From assembly GCA_937935245.1 (NCBI GenBank), contig CALGXX010000017.1:21719-85718 (forward strand): a DNA stretch of 64,000 nt, written 5' to 3'. The translations under genes and the position numbers were made by a program. Of the stretch, positions 31,736-41,595 are shown one piece after another; positions within the stretch are counted from its first letter, which is position 1, and the number at the start of each line of letters is the position of its first letter. This stretch comes from an uncultured Candidatus Saccharibacteria bacterium (GTDB lineage Bacteria > Patescibacteriota > Saccharimonadia > Saccharimonadales > Saccharimonadaceae). Below the pieces are notes generated by a model. The model was not told the DNA's origin, made no database searches, and was given only the letters and a program-made list of their open reading frames with translations.

Positions 31736-32522
31736 GAAAATAAAAAACCGTAAATGGTGGCTGATTTTGGCGCTCCCAGCTTGGGTTTATGGTGTATTTT
31801 TGGCGGTGGAAGTTATTGTTTCATTGGCGGTCGGTGCTTTGATAAAAATCGGAGTACCTCTCAATTCTGCGAATCCAGTTATTTTTAATACGGTGCTTTC
31901 GGTTGTCGTATATATTTTGTCGCTAATTGTCGTTATTGGTGTGCCGTTTTTGGTTAAGAAGCGCCGAACAACTTTGAGTAATTTGGGCGTGAATGACTGG
32001 CCAACGTTTTTGGAAATATTCATTTCTCCATTCGCTTTCGTGGCGTACTTTTTACTAACGATGGTTACGATGAGCATCGCCAGAGTTGTTTTCTTAGTGG
32101 ATATGCAACAAAAGCAAGCTATACCATTTAGTCAGAGTATGCTGGCGACTCATTGGCAATTTATCATGGCGTTCGTTGTGTTGGTGGTGCTGGCGCCGAT
32201 TGTTGAGGAACTTTTATATCGCGGATATCTTTATGGCAAGTTGCGCAATTCTTTCTCGATTTGGCTATCAATTATCATAACGAGCATAGCGTTTGGCGCG
32301 GCACATCTTTGGGTTGGTCCAGATTCGCCATTGCAATGGGCGGTGGCAGTTGATACATTTACTTTAAGCCTGGTTATGTGCGCAACTAGGGAATACACTG
32401 GCGCAATTTGGGTGCCGATTATGATGCATATGGCGAAAAACGGAATAGCTTTTTATTTCTTGTTTATCAATACGGGCGCAATTAATCAGACAGAATCGTT
32501 ATTGCCATTTATATTTATGTAA
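31716..32522 (+). CDS. CPBP-family intramembrane metalloprotease
   Basis: Predicted 268 aa from ATG 31716 (an adjacent GTG at 31713 is also possible), overlapping rseP by 20 bp. About seven hydrophobic helices. The CPBP (Abi/CAAX protease) motifs are complete: EELLYRGYLYG (EExxxR, about residue 165), FGAAHLWVG (FxxxH) and MMHMAKNG (HxxxN). Bacterial CPBP proteases are linked to prenyl-protein processing, bacteriocin immunity or membrane signalling; the substrate here is unknown. It ends 11 bp before proS. Confidence 0.85.
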   Translation: MSENSFKKIKNRKWWLILALPAWVYGVFLAVEVIVSLAVGALIKIGVPLNSANPVIFNTVLSVVVYILSLIVVIGVPFLVKKRRTTLSNLGVNDWPTFLEIFISPFAFVAYFLLTMVTMSIARVVFLVDMQQKQAIPFSQSMLATHWQFIMAFVVLVVLAPIVEELLYRGYLYGKLRNSFSIWLSIIITSIAFGAAHLWVGPDSPLQWAVAVDTFTLSLVMCATREYTGAIWVPIMMHMAKNGIAFYFLFINTGAINQTESLLPFIFM

Positions 32523-32533
32523 AGGAGAAAAAT

Positions 32534-33781
32534 ATGCGAATGACACAACTTTTTACTAGAACTTTGAAGCAGGCGCCAGCTGGCGAGGTTGCGCGAAACG
32601 CCCAGCTTTTGATTCGTGCTGGCTACGTGCATAAAACGATGGCGGGTGTGTATTCGTTTTTGCCGTTGGGTTTGAGAGTTCTTGAGAATATTAAGCAAAT
32701 TGTTCGCGAGGAAATGGACAAGGTTAATAGCCAGGAATTGGTGATGAGCACTTTACAGCGAAAGGAATTGTGGCAAGAAACTGGTCGCTGGAGTGATGAA
32801 TTGGTCGATGTTTGGTTTAAGTCTAAGCTGCAAGACGGCACGGACATTGGCTTTGGTTGGACGCACGAGGAGCCGATTGTTGATCTTCTTCGCAATTACT
32901 TAAAGAGCTACAAAGATTTGCCAATTAGCGTTTATCAATTCCAGAATAAATTGCGAAACGAGCTTCGCGCTAAGAGTGGAATTATGCGTGGTCGTGAATT
33001 TGTGATGAAGGATATGTATTCGATTCACGACAGTAAGGAGAGTTTGGATAGTTATTACAATTCGGTTATTGAGGCGTATAAGCGTTGTTATGACCGATTT
33101 GGAATTGGCGATGAAACATATGTGACGTTTGCTTCTGGCGGCGCTTTCACGAAGTTTAGCCATGAGTTTCAGACGATTTGCGATGCTGGCGAGGATTATA
33201 TTTATTTGCATCGTGGCAAAAATATCGCTGTTAATGAAGAAGTTCTGGATGAGGCAATTGAGGAGCTTGGTATTGATCGTAGTGAGTTGGAAAAGGTGAA
33301 AACTGCCGAAGTTGGTAATATCTTTAATTTCGGCACACAGAAATCCGAAGAAATGAAGTTGGTATTTACTGATGGTGAAGGCAAAGAGCGATACGCTTAT
33401 ATGGGAAGTTATGGTATTGGAATTACGCGAGTTATGGGCGTGATTGTTGAGAAGTTCGCTGACGATAAAGGTTTGGTTTGGCCGGAAAATATTGCGCCGT
33501 TTAAGGTTCATATTGTTGCAATTGGTGAAAAAGGACAGAAATTGGCGGGCAAGTTTTATGACGAGCTAGCTAACAGTGGCGTCGATGCGCTACTTGATGA
33601 TCGCGACGAGCGTCCAGGCGTGAAATTTGCTGATGCTGAGCTAATGGGATTGCCGTGGCGGATAACGATTGGTGATCGAGCGATTGACGGTGATGGCTTG
33701 TTTGAATTGACGGAACGAGCAACTGGCGAAACGCGAAAAATGGATTATCAGCAATTGATGGATTTTTGCTTGAGTCGGTAG
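32534..33781 (+). CDS. proS: Prolyl-tRNA synthetase, short form without INS editing domain
   Basis: Predicted 415 aa. Class II synthetase charging tRNA-Pro. Motif 1 is around AGVYSFLPLGLRVLENI, motif 2 RNELRAKSGIMRGREFVMKDMYS, motif 3 GSYGIGITRVMGVIVE, followed by a complete anticodon-binding domain to the C-terminus. Bacterial ProRS is usually about 570 aa with a 180-residue editing insertion between motifs 2 and 3; only about 130 residues separate the motifs here, so the INS domain that clears Ala-tRNA-Pro is lacking. Alphaproteobacteria and some others share this short form. A separate deacylase would be needed for editing. Confidence 0.93.
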   Translation: MRMTQLFTRTLKQAPAGEVARNAQLLIRAGYVHKTMAGVYSFLPLGLRVLENIKQIVREEMDKVNSQELVMSTLQRKELWQETGRWSDELVDVWFKSKLQDGTDIGFGWTHEEPIVDLLRNYLKSYKDLPISVYQFQNKLRNELRAKSGIMRGREFVMKDMYSIHDSKESLDSYYNSVIEAYKRCYDRFGIGDETYVTFASGGAFTKFSHEFQTICDAGEDYIYLHRGKNIAVNEEVLDEAIEELGIDRSELEKVKTAEVGNIFNFGTQKSEEMKLVFTDGEGKERYAYMGSYGIGITRVMGVIVEKFADDKGLVWPENIAPFKVHIVAIGEKGQKLAGKFYDELANSGVDALLDDRDERPGVKFADAELMGLPWRITIGDRAIDGDGLFELTERATGETRKMDYQQLMDFCLSR

Positions 33782-33792
33782 GTCTGATTATA

Positions 33793-33821
33793 TTGACATA
33801 ATAAATAGCGATTGATATACT
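33793..33821 (+). promoter_or_regulatory. greA promoter and long leader
   Basis: TTGACA (33793-33798), 17 bp, TATACT (33816-33821), one of the best matches in the window. It leaves a leader of about 85 nt before greA with two small hairpins (CACTA/TAGTG near 33855 and CTAC/GTAG near 33890, the second just before AGAGGAGG). No known riboswitch is recognised. Confidence 0.7.
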
Positions 33822-33913
33822 CAGATAGACTTAATCAAGACTAATTAAAAACACTATATTTAGTGTAGATCGTAAGACTAATACCACTACATACAGTAGA
33901 GGAGGAAATTTTT

Positions 33914-34369
33914 ATGAAAAAAACTTATCAAATTACAGAAGCCGGAAAGGCTGATTTAGAAAAAGAATTGGCAGAGTTGAAAGGGCGACGCGGCGAGATT
34001 GCTGAAAAAATTGCGGCAGCGCGAGACTTTGGCGACTTGAGCGAAAACGCGGAATATGACGCTGCACGCGAAGAGCAAGGCTTGGTGGAAACGCGAATTT
34101 TGGAAATTGAAGATATTCTGCAGAACGCCGAAATTATTAAATCCAACGGCAGCTCAAGTGTTGGTTTGGGCAGTACAGTTGAATTGCAGTGTCCAGAAAG
34201 AACCGTATCTTACACAGTGGTCGGTCCAGTTGAGGCCGATCCATTGGCTGGACGAATATCAGATCAGTCGCCAATTGGTAAAGAATTGATTGGTAAGAAA
34301 ATCGGTGACGAAGTGACGATTAAAACTCCAAAAGCCGAAATTACTTACATTATTAAGTCGATATCTTAA
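33914..34369 (+). CDS. greA: Transcription elongation factor GreA
   Basis: Predicted 151 aa. GreA enters the RNA polymerase secondary channel to promote cleavage of backtracked RNA. The coiled-coil tip holds the acidic signature RDFGDLSENAEYDAAREEQ with the two catalytic acidic residues, and the C-terminal domain contains VVGPVEADPLAGRISDQSPIGKELIGK. A very strong ribosome site (GAGGAGG) precedes the start. Confidence 0.95.
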   Translation: MKKTYQITEAGKADLEKELAELKGRRGEIAEKIAAARDFGDLSENAEYDAAREEQGLVETRILEIEDILQNAEIIKSNGSSSVGLGSTVELQCPERTVSYTVVGPVEADPLAGRISDQSPIGKELIGKKIGDEVTIKTPKAEITYIIKSIS

Positions 34370-34399
34370 GTCTGGCGAGATCTATAGCGTATAATGTGC

Positions 34400-34405
34400 T
34401 ATAAT
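34400..34405 (+). promoter_or_regulatory. lysS -10 box
   Basis: Extended -10 TGCTATAAT, 10 nt before the lysS ATG, with no ribosome site between. Confidence 0.6.
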
Positions 34406-34415
34406 TATCTCTGTT

Positions 34416-35918
34416 ATGGCTACACTTCAAGATTATCGCAATGAACGACTACGAAAACTGGAAACATTACGTCAATTAGGCGTTGAACCATATCCAGCAA
34501 AATCAGAACGAACTCACACTTGTGCTGAGGTTTTGTCTAAGTATGATGAGCTAGCTGGTAAGGAAGTTGTTGTTGCGGGTCGCGTGGCGTCTATTCGCAG
34601 TTTTGGCAAATTGGCGTTTATTAAATTACGCGATCAATCTGGCGACGTGCAGCTTTACTTGCAGCGCGATGACGTGGCGGAATTAGATGCTGCGCGCGGC
34701 GTGCTTGGTATGAAGCAGCTTAAATTGCTGGACACGGGCGATTTTATCGAGGCGAAGGGCGTAATGACCACCACGCAAACAGGTGAAAAATCCGTTGGTG
34801 TGCGCGAGATCAGACTATTGACTAAGTCGTTAAGGCCAATGCCAGAAAAATTAGAGAATAAGGAAGAGCGCTTGCGCCGACGCTATGTTGATATGAACGT
34901 CAATCCTGAAGTTCGCGAGCGGTTCATTCGCCGAAGTAAGTTTTGGCAAGCAACGCGAGATTATTTGAACAGTCATGGATTCATTGAGATTAATGTTCCT
35001 GTTTTGGAGCACACCACTGGCGGTGCGGACGCAAACCCATTTGTGACACATATGGATGCGCTGGGCGATCAGCAGTTTTATTTGCGAATTAGTCATGAAT
35101 TGCCATTGAAGCGACTGATTGGTGCTGGATTTGAGAAAGTCTACGACCTTGGTCCGCGTTTTCGCAATGAAAATTATTCGGACGAGCATTTGCCGGAGCA
35201 TATTGCTATGGAGTGGTACGCGGCTTACTGGGATTGGAAGCAGGGAATGCGTTTTATGGAGTCGATGTATAAAGATGTGCTTCAGAAGACTTTTGGCACT
35301 TTGCAATTCCAATTGGGCAAATTCAACGTTGATATGAGTGGCGAGTGGGAAGTCTGGGATTACGCTGAAGTTATTCGCAAGCATTACGGAATCGACGTTT
35401 ATAACACGACGATTGAAGAGGTTGCCGCTAAGCTGAAAGAGTATAATTTGGAAGTTGAAAAAACTGACTCTATCCCACGCAGTATTGATAAATTATGGAA
35501 GAATATTCGTAAAGATGTTGCTGGTCCGGTTTGGTTGGTGAACACGCCGAAGTTTATTAGTCCGCTGTCAAAGACTAATCCGGAAAATCCAGAGACGGTG
35601 GAGCGTTTCCAGCCGGTGATCGCTGGTTCGGAATTGGGCAATGGATTCTCTGAGCTGAATGATCCGATTGACCAGTTGAATCGTTTTCTTGAGCAGCAGC
35701 AAATGCGTGACGCTGGCGATGAGGAGGCGATGATGCTTGATATTGATTACGTTGAGATGTTGGAATATGGAATGCCGCCGGCTTGTGGTTGGGGCTATTC
35801 TGAGCGAGTATTCTGGATTTTCGAGGGCGTTACAGCGCGTGAAGGTGTGCCGTTCCCGCAACTTAAGAGCGAAATTGATGAAACAACTCGGGCGATTTAT
35901 CCGCAAGTCAACTTGTAA
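34416..35918 (+). CDS. lysS: Lysyl-tRNA synthetase, class II
   Basis: Predicted 500 aa, full length. N-terminal OB-fold anticodon domain (EVVVAGRVASIRSFGKLAFIKLRDQSG) followed by the class II core. Motif 2 is GPRFRNENYSDEHLPEHIAMEWYAAY and motif 3 GWGYSERVFWIFEG; the ELNDPIDQLNRF and LEYGMPPACGWG segments support LysRS. Compared with typical bacterial LysRS, motif 2 and the ELGNGFSELNDP loop differ (PEF-x-M-x-E becomes PEHIAMEW; CNAYTELNDP becomes GNGFSELNDP), so this is a divergent member. Probably leaderless. Confidence 0.92.
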   Translation: MATLQDYRNERLRKLETLRQLGVEPYPAKSERTHTCAEVLSKYDELAGKEVVVAGRVASIRSFGKLAFIKLRDQSGDVQLYLQRDDVAELDAARGVLGMKQLKLLDTGDFIEAKGVMTTTQTGEKSVGVREIRLLTKSLRPMPEKLENKEERLRRRYVDMNVNPEVRERFIRRSKFWQATRDYLNSHGFIEINVPVLEHTTGGADANPFVTHMDALGDQQFYLRISHELPLKRLIGAGFEKVYDLGPRFRNENYSDEHLPEHIAMEWYAAYWDWKQGMRFMESMYKDVLQKTFGTLQFQLGKFNVDMSGEWEVWDYAEVIRKHYGIDVYNTTIEEVAAKLKEYNLEVEKTDSIPRSIDKLWKNIRKDVAGPVWLVNTPKFISPLSKTNPENPETVERFQPVIAGSELGNGFSELNDPIDQLNRFLEQQQMRDAGDEEAMMLDIDYVEMLEYGMPPACGWGYSERVFWIFEGVTAREGVPFPQLKSEIDETTRAIYPQVNL

Positions 35919-35924
35919 CTTTGC

Positions 35925-35930
35925 TATAAT
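35925..35930 (+). promoter_or_regulatory. DUF2207 gene leaderless promoter
   Basis: Extended -10 TGCTATAAT located just after the lysS stop, exactly 6 nt before the ATG. Confidence 0.65.
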
Positions 35931-35936
35931 TAAAGC

Positions 35937-37697
<1,761 letters not shown>

Positions 37698-37704
37698 AAT
37701 TTGA

Positions 37705-37710
37705 TATAAT
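37705..37710 (+). promoter_or_regulatory. -10 box upstream of the mini-ORF and CNNM gene
   Basis: Extended -10 TGATATAAT, 8 nt before the ATG of a 25-codon ORF (37719). Confidence 0.6.
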
Positions 37711-37718
37711 ATAAAGAT

Positions 37719-37796
37719 ATGGATTTTTTATTGGAGTTATTTTCTGGCAGGTTATTTTTAGCTGCGATTCAGAGTAGAGGTTGTGATTATGTCTGA
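37719..37796 (+). CDS. Possible 25-aa leader peptide overlapping the CNNM gene
   Basis: ATG at 37719 lies 8 nt after TATAAT, the spacing used by many genes in this window, and the frame encodes a mostly hydrophobic 25-residue peptide (MDFLLELFSGRLFLAAIQSR...) ending at TGA 37794-37796, which overlaps the CNNM start (ATG 37789). Leaderless translation of this ORF would bring ribosomes to the CNNM start. It is too short for protein-level support, so it may be fortuitous. Confidence 0.35.
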   Translation: MDFLLELFSGRLFLAAIQSRGCDYV

Positions 37797-38742
37797 TATT
37801 TTATTATGGTTGGCGGCAGCTGTGTTATTGGCGCTTTCTGGGCTATTTTCCGGTCTGAATATTGGTTTAATGATGGCGCGGCCTGATGACTTGAAGCGAA
37901 AGGCCAGGCAGGGCGACAAAATTGCGGCGCGAGTGTATCAATATCGAAAAGACGGCTATTATTTGATTTTCTGTATTTTGCTCGGCAATGTCGGCGTGAA
38001 TACTGCGATGTCAATTTTGCTAGGAAATATGACGAATGGCGTGGTTGGCGGTCTGATTGCGACGCTCCTCATTACGATGTTTGGCGAGATTTTGCCGCAG
38101 GCGATTTTCTCGCAGCGTGGATATCGATTTGTGCGATATTTCTTTTGGCTACTTGATGTGATTTACGTGCTATTTTGGCCGCTTGCTCAGCCGATGTCGA
38201 AATTGTTGAATCGCTGGCTGGGTAAGGAAACTCCGCAATTATATTCTCACCAGGAGCTGGAGGAGATTATTCACGAGCACGCCGTCAGGTCGGATAGCCC
38301 GGTTGATTATGACGAAAGTCGCATTGCTGCGGGTGCGTTGCAGTTTAGTAAAAAGACGGCTGGCGATTTGGTTACGCCGATGAGCGAGGTTTTTGTCGTG
38401 GATTTGGATGACGAGCTGGATGCGACTCTACTAGCTCAGATTAAGCACGCTGGACATTCGCGAATTCCGGTTCAATCTGACGGGGAATTGGTCGGAGTTT
38501 TATACGTGAAGGATGTAGTTGGACGAGATTTGCCGTTGCCAATTAGCCAATTGTACCGCGATAAAATTTACGATATTGACAAGAGGTCGCGCCTGGATAC
38601 GGTCTTAAGTCGATTCATTCAAACGCGGAATCATTTGTTTGTGGTGATGGATGATGAGGCGGAGCTGGGAATTATTACGCTGGAAGACGTGATTGAAGAG
38701 ATTCTGGACCAAGAGATTGAAGATGAGTATGATGAAGAATAG
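37789..38742 (+). CDS. CNNM/DUF21 and CBS-domain membrane protein
   Basis: Predicted 317 aa from ATG 37789 (AGAGG 8 nt upstream; a GTG two codons earlier is too close). The DUF21/CNNM transmembrane domain (about 1-150) has ALSGLFSGLNIGLMM, LLGNVGVNTAMSILLG and TMFGEILPQAIFSQ, followed by two CBS domains (about 195-315; VTPMSEVFVVDLDD, HLFVVMDDEAELGIITLEDVIEEILDQE). Related proteins transport or sense Mg2+/Co2+. The usual C-terminal CorC_HlyC domain is missing, with the protein ending in an acidic tail soon after the second CBS. Confidence 0.88.
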   Translation: MSDILLWLAAAVLLALSGLFSGLNIGLMMARPDDLKRKARQGDKIAARVYQYRKDGYYLIFCILLGNVGVNTAMSILLGNMTNGVVGGLIATLLITMFGEILPQAIFSQRGYRFVRYFFWLLDVIYVLFWPLAQPMSKLLNRWLGKETPQLYSHQELEEIIHEHAVRSDSPVDYDESRIAAGALQFSKKTAGDLVTPMSEVFVVDLDDELDATLLAQIKHAGHSRIPVQSDGELVGVLYVKDVVGRDLPLPISQLYRDKIYDIDKRSRLDTVLSRFIQTRNHLFVVMDDEAELGIITLEDVIEEILDQEIEDEYDEE

Positions 38743-38763
38743 AGAACGGTTTATATATGGTGG

Positions 38764-38769
38764 TATACT
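38764..38769 (+). promoter_or_regulatory. -10 box of the 230 aa gene
   Basis: Extended -10 TGGTATACT (box at 38764-38769); the start at 38811 has GGGAG 6 nt upstream. Confidence 0.5.
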
Positions 38770-38810
38770 AAGAAATATATTTGACAAAAACGGTGGGCAG
38801 GGAGATTAAT

Positions 38811-39503
38811 GTGTCTAAAGAGCAATATTTTGGAGATGGCATTCCTGATCGATTGCGACAGATATCAGTCGAAGGCATGCTGATAGAAGAGTTATATATC
38901 CTCGATACCGATTCGGAGCTTTCTGATCTGGGCGACGAAGTGGAGTTTGATGATGATGCTATATATGTAGACAAAACTCAGGCAGGAGGTCTGGGTAGAC
39001 TAGCTATAGATAAGAGGTGTGCCGTGAAAGCTCTCGATAAAATTGATCCAGCTGATTTTAATTCAGTAATTCTAATGAAAACATATATACAAGATGGTGA
39101 CAATCTCTGTTGCGGTGTTATCGCGGACTGCCGATTTTACAAAGGATCATTTGGTGTCGATAGTGGAAAGGAAATTGATTTTACAGATCAGGAAGAGATG
39201 TGGGAGACGCTTGATGATCAAGCAAATAAGTTAGTAATTTCTGCCGTGATTGATGTAGAAGATGGACAAGTTAAAATATGGGGTGATTCAGCGTTTTTTG
39301 ATGCCGCTGTGTATATGACTAAGTTGGTTAGCGACAAGTATTCGAAATGCGAAGAGAATGATGAACAGGCATCGAAATCTGACGCGGCTTTAAGAAAATC
39401 CGAACTTCAAGATAAAGCTAAAAAGGCTACGTCTTCTTTATCTAAGACTTGTGAATATGCAGTTGGTGGCTTAAGTAAGTGGATTAAGGATCATCGGAAA
39501 TAG
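38811..39503 (+). CDS. Hypothetical acidic protein
   Basis: Predicted 230 aa from GTG 38811, supported by GGGAG; a further in-frame TTG at 38781 lacks a ribosome site. No family recognised. Very acidic N-terminal half (DTDSELSDLGDEVEFDDDAIYVD) and a beta-rich centre (ISAVIDVEDGQVKIWGDSAFFDAAVYMTKLV), then a Lys/Ser-rich helical tail ending SKWIKDHRK. No signal peptide. It sits between the CNNM gene and the ABC operon. It shares the general style (about 200-230 aa, soluble, private promoter) of the unknown genes at 22735, 24462 and 25642. Confidence 0.6.
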   Translation: MSKEQYFGDGIPDRLRQISVEGMLIEELYILDTDSELSDLGDEVEFDDDAIYVDKTQAGGLGRLAIDKRCAVKALDKIDPADFNSVILMKTYIQDGDNLCCGVIADCRFYKGSFGVDSGKEIDFTDQEEMWETLDDQANKLVISAVIDVEDGQVKIWGDSAFFDAAVYMTKLVSDKYSKCEENDEQASKSDAALRKSELQDKAKKATSSLSKTCEYAVGGLSKWIKDHRK

Positions 39504-39532
39504 AAAATTTTGGATATTTTTTCAAAAATACC

Positions 39533-39576
39533 TTGACAATTTAAGGTACCTTGTATAACATAGTACTATGTATAAT
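39533..39576 (+). promoter_or_regulatory. ABC/PadR operon promoter with palindromic operator
   Basis: TTGACA (39533-39538) with -10 candidates TATAAC (39554-39559) and TATAAT (39571-39576). Overlapping these is a perfect 14 bp palindrome ACATAGTACTATGT (39558-39571), and between -35 and -10 a perfect 10 bp palindrome AAGGTACCTT (39543-39552). PadR regulators bind ATGT/ACAT-type inverted repeats in their own promoters, and a PadR gene is third in this operon. Confidence 0.7.
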
Positions 39577-39596
39577 AAATCAACAAGGAGTTTAAT

Positions 39597-40886
39597 GTGA
39601 AAAGAATTGACATTATTAAACGCGCCGGTCGAAATTTGGGGCGATCAAAAGGTCGCACGATTTTAACCGCGCTGGCAATTTCAGTTGGGGCGTTTACGAT
39701 TGGTTTGGCGCTGATGGCTGGAGAAGGCGGTCGGCTGTATACAAACAGTATGGTTGACGCGGCTGGCGATAAAAAATCTGTTTCGGTCTATAAAAAAGTG
39801 ACCTCGTCGGGGCCTGATAGCAATCTTCCGGAATATAGCGACTCGGAAGATACGGAAAATAGTCAATCTAAGGCGATAGAGAAATATTCGATGACTGATA
39901 ACGACGTGAAAAAAATACAGAAAATCCCGCACGTGGAAAAAGTGACGCCAGCTTATTCCATGTCAGGAGTTTTATATGTCAAAAGTTCGGCAAGCGACAA
40001 GAAATTCGTGCCTAGCGTAACTGTGAAGTTTGACAAAACCCGAATGGAACTTGCGGCTGGTAGTTTGGATGATTTTATGCCGAAAAAGGGTGAAGTTGTT
40101 ATTTCAGAATCTTACGTGAAAAAAATGGGATTCAGTGATGCAAAATCAGCAATTGGGCAAACGATTACACTAGGATTGCAAAAAGGAACTTCATCAAGCA
40201 AGGGTGCTGACAAGGAAATATCTCTGAAAGTCGCAGCAGTCGATAAACCTTCGGATACGATCCTGTTTTACCAGCCGACTGTGCGCGTTTCTGTGGACGA
40301 CGCTAAGGATATTTACGACTTTAGTCACCCTAAAGATTTGCCTAATGAATATTCTTACGTAATTGCATCAGTTGATGATGAGAAAAATGTTGAGGCAGTG
40401 AAGAATGAGCTTGGCAAGGATTATGAGTCGTATTCGATTCAGGACACGCAAAAAGTTATTTTAACTTTTGTGAATGTGGCTCAAATGGCGCTGATTGGGT
40501 TTGGCGGCTTGGCGCTTTTGGCGAGTGTTTTTGGGATTATTAACACAATGTACATTTCGGTTTTGGAGCGAACTAGTCAGATTGGGCTGATGAAAGCTTT
40601 GGGTATGCGAGGTCGCGATATCGGTAAAATGTTCAGGTATGAAGCGGCGTGGGTTGGACTTCTTGGTGGCTTAATTGGTGTTGGATTAGCAAGTTTGATG
40701 TCACTACTTAATCCTATGATTGCTAGTTTACTGAAGTTGGAGCAAGGTACGAATCTATTAGTCGTTAATCCTCTGCAAATGGGACTTTTGATAATCGGGC
40801 TGATGATTATGGCGGTACTTTCTGGCTGGCTGCCGAGCCGCAAGGCAACAAAATTAGATCCAATTGAAGCGTTAAGGACGGAATAG
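39597..40886 (+). CDS. MacB-type ABC transporter permease
   Basis: Predicted 429 aa, GTG start behind AAGGAG. Layout: N-terminal transmembrane helix (ILTALAISVGAFTIGLALM), a large extracellular domain (about 45-290), then three C-terminal helices of the FtsX fold (LIGFGGLALLASVFGIINTMYISVLERTSQIGLMKALGMRGRDI and beyond), ending SRKATKLDPIEALRTE, all characteristic of MacB/LolC-like mechanotransmitters. With the ATPase at 40897 it forms a type VII ABC system that could move or sense peptides or lipids at the membrane. First gene of the operon. Confidence 0.9.
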   Translation: MKRIDIIKRAGRNLGRSKGRTILTALAISVGAFTIGLALMAGEGGRLYTNSMVDAAGDKKSVSVYKKVTSSGPDSNLPEYSDSEDTENSQSKAIEKYSMTDNDVKKIQKIPHVEKVTPAYSMSGVLYVKSSASDKKFVPSVTVKFDKTRMELAAGSLDDFMPKKGEVVISESYVKKMGFSDAKSAIGQTITLGLQKGTSSSKGADKEISLKVAAVDKPSDTILFYQPTVRVSVDDAKDIYDFSHPKDLPNEYSYVIASVDDEKNVEAVKNELGKDYESYSIQDTQKVILTFVNVAQMALIGFGGLALLASVFGIINTMYISVLERTSQIGLMKALGMRGRDIGKMFRYEAAWVGLLGGLIGVGLASLMSLLNPMIASLLKLEQGTNLLVVNPLQMGLLIIGLMIMAVLSGWLPSRKATKLDPIEALRTE

Positions 40887-40896
40887 GAGAATTGTT

Positions 40897-41595
40897 ATGA
40901 TTGAGCTTAAAAATGTGACGAAAATTTACGGCAAAAAGAAGAACCAATTTGTGGCGCTAAATGATGTGAGTTTGCGAATTCCGACGGGCGTGAGTGTGGC
41001 GATTTTGGGAAAATCTGGTTCAGGGAAATCGACGCTGATGCACGCAATTTCTGGCTTGGATCGACCGCAGCAAGGTCAAGTGATTATTGACGGTCAGGAC
41101 ATTCTGAAATTGAAACAAAAGCAAGTTGACGAGTTCCGCGCGAGAAAAATAGGTTTTATTTTCCAGAGTTTCTTTGTTCAGGGCAATGAAAGCGTGGCGG
41201 ACAATGTGAGTTTGCCGCTGGAAATTGTGAAAATGCCAAGAGGCTTGAGGGAAAGTAAGATTAATGAGGCGCTGAAGGCGGTGGACTTGTACGAGAAGCG
41301 CAAGAATCGTGCGAAGGATTTGTCGGGCGGTCAGAAGCAGCGTTTGGCGATTGCGCGGGCGATTGTCGGAAACCCGCAGATCATTTTTGCGGACGAACCT
41401 ACGGGAAATTTGGATAGCGAAACTGGCGCGAAGGTGGAAGAATTGCTATTCAATTACAACAAGCAAGAAGGCGCAACGCTGATTATCGTGACGCACGACG
41501 TTGATTTGGCTAAGAAATGCGATTATCAAATTCTGATCAAAGACGGCAAAATTAAGGGTTCTAATATACCGAAAGAAGGCAAGAGTGGACGTTGA
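40897..41595 (+). CDS. MacB/LolD-type ABC transporter ATPase
   Basis: Predicted 232 aa. Walker A GKSGSGKST (about residue 38), Q-loop IGFIFQSFFVQG, signature LSGGQKQR, Walker B IIFADEPTGNLDSETG and H-loop IIVTHDVDLAKKC are intact, as in the ATPases that pair with FtsX-fold permeases. It begins 10 bp after the permease and overlaps padR by 11 bp. Confidence 0.94.
   Translation: MIELKNVTKIYGKKKNQFVALNDVSLRIPTGVSVAILGKSGSGKSTLMHAISGLDRPQQGQVIIDGQDILKLKQKQVDEFRARKIGFIFQSFFVQGNESVADNVSLPLEIVKMPRGLRESKINEALKAVDLYEKRKNRAKDLSGGQKQRLAIARAIVGNPQIIFADEPTGNLDSETGAKVEELLFNYNKQEGATLIIVTHDVDLAKKCDYQILIKDGKIKGSNIPKEGKSGR

Noticed and set aside
39558..39571. Palindrome ACATAGTACTATGT as an insertion or attachment site
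   Set aside because: It overlaps a promoter with a consensus -35 and heads an operon containing a PadR gene; no duplication or integrase is nearby.
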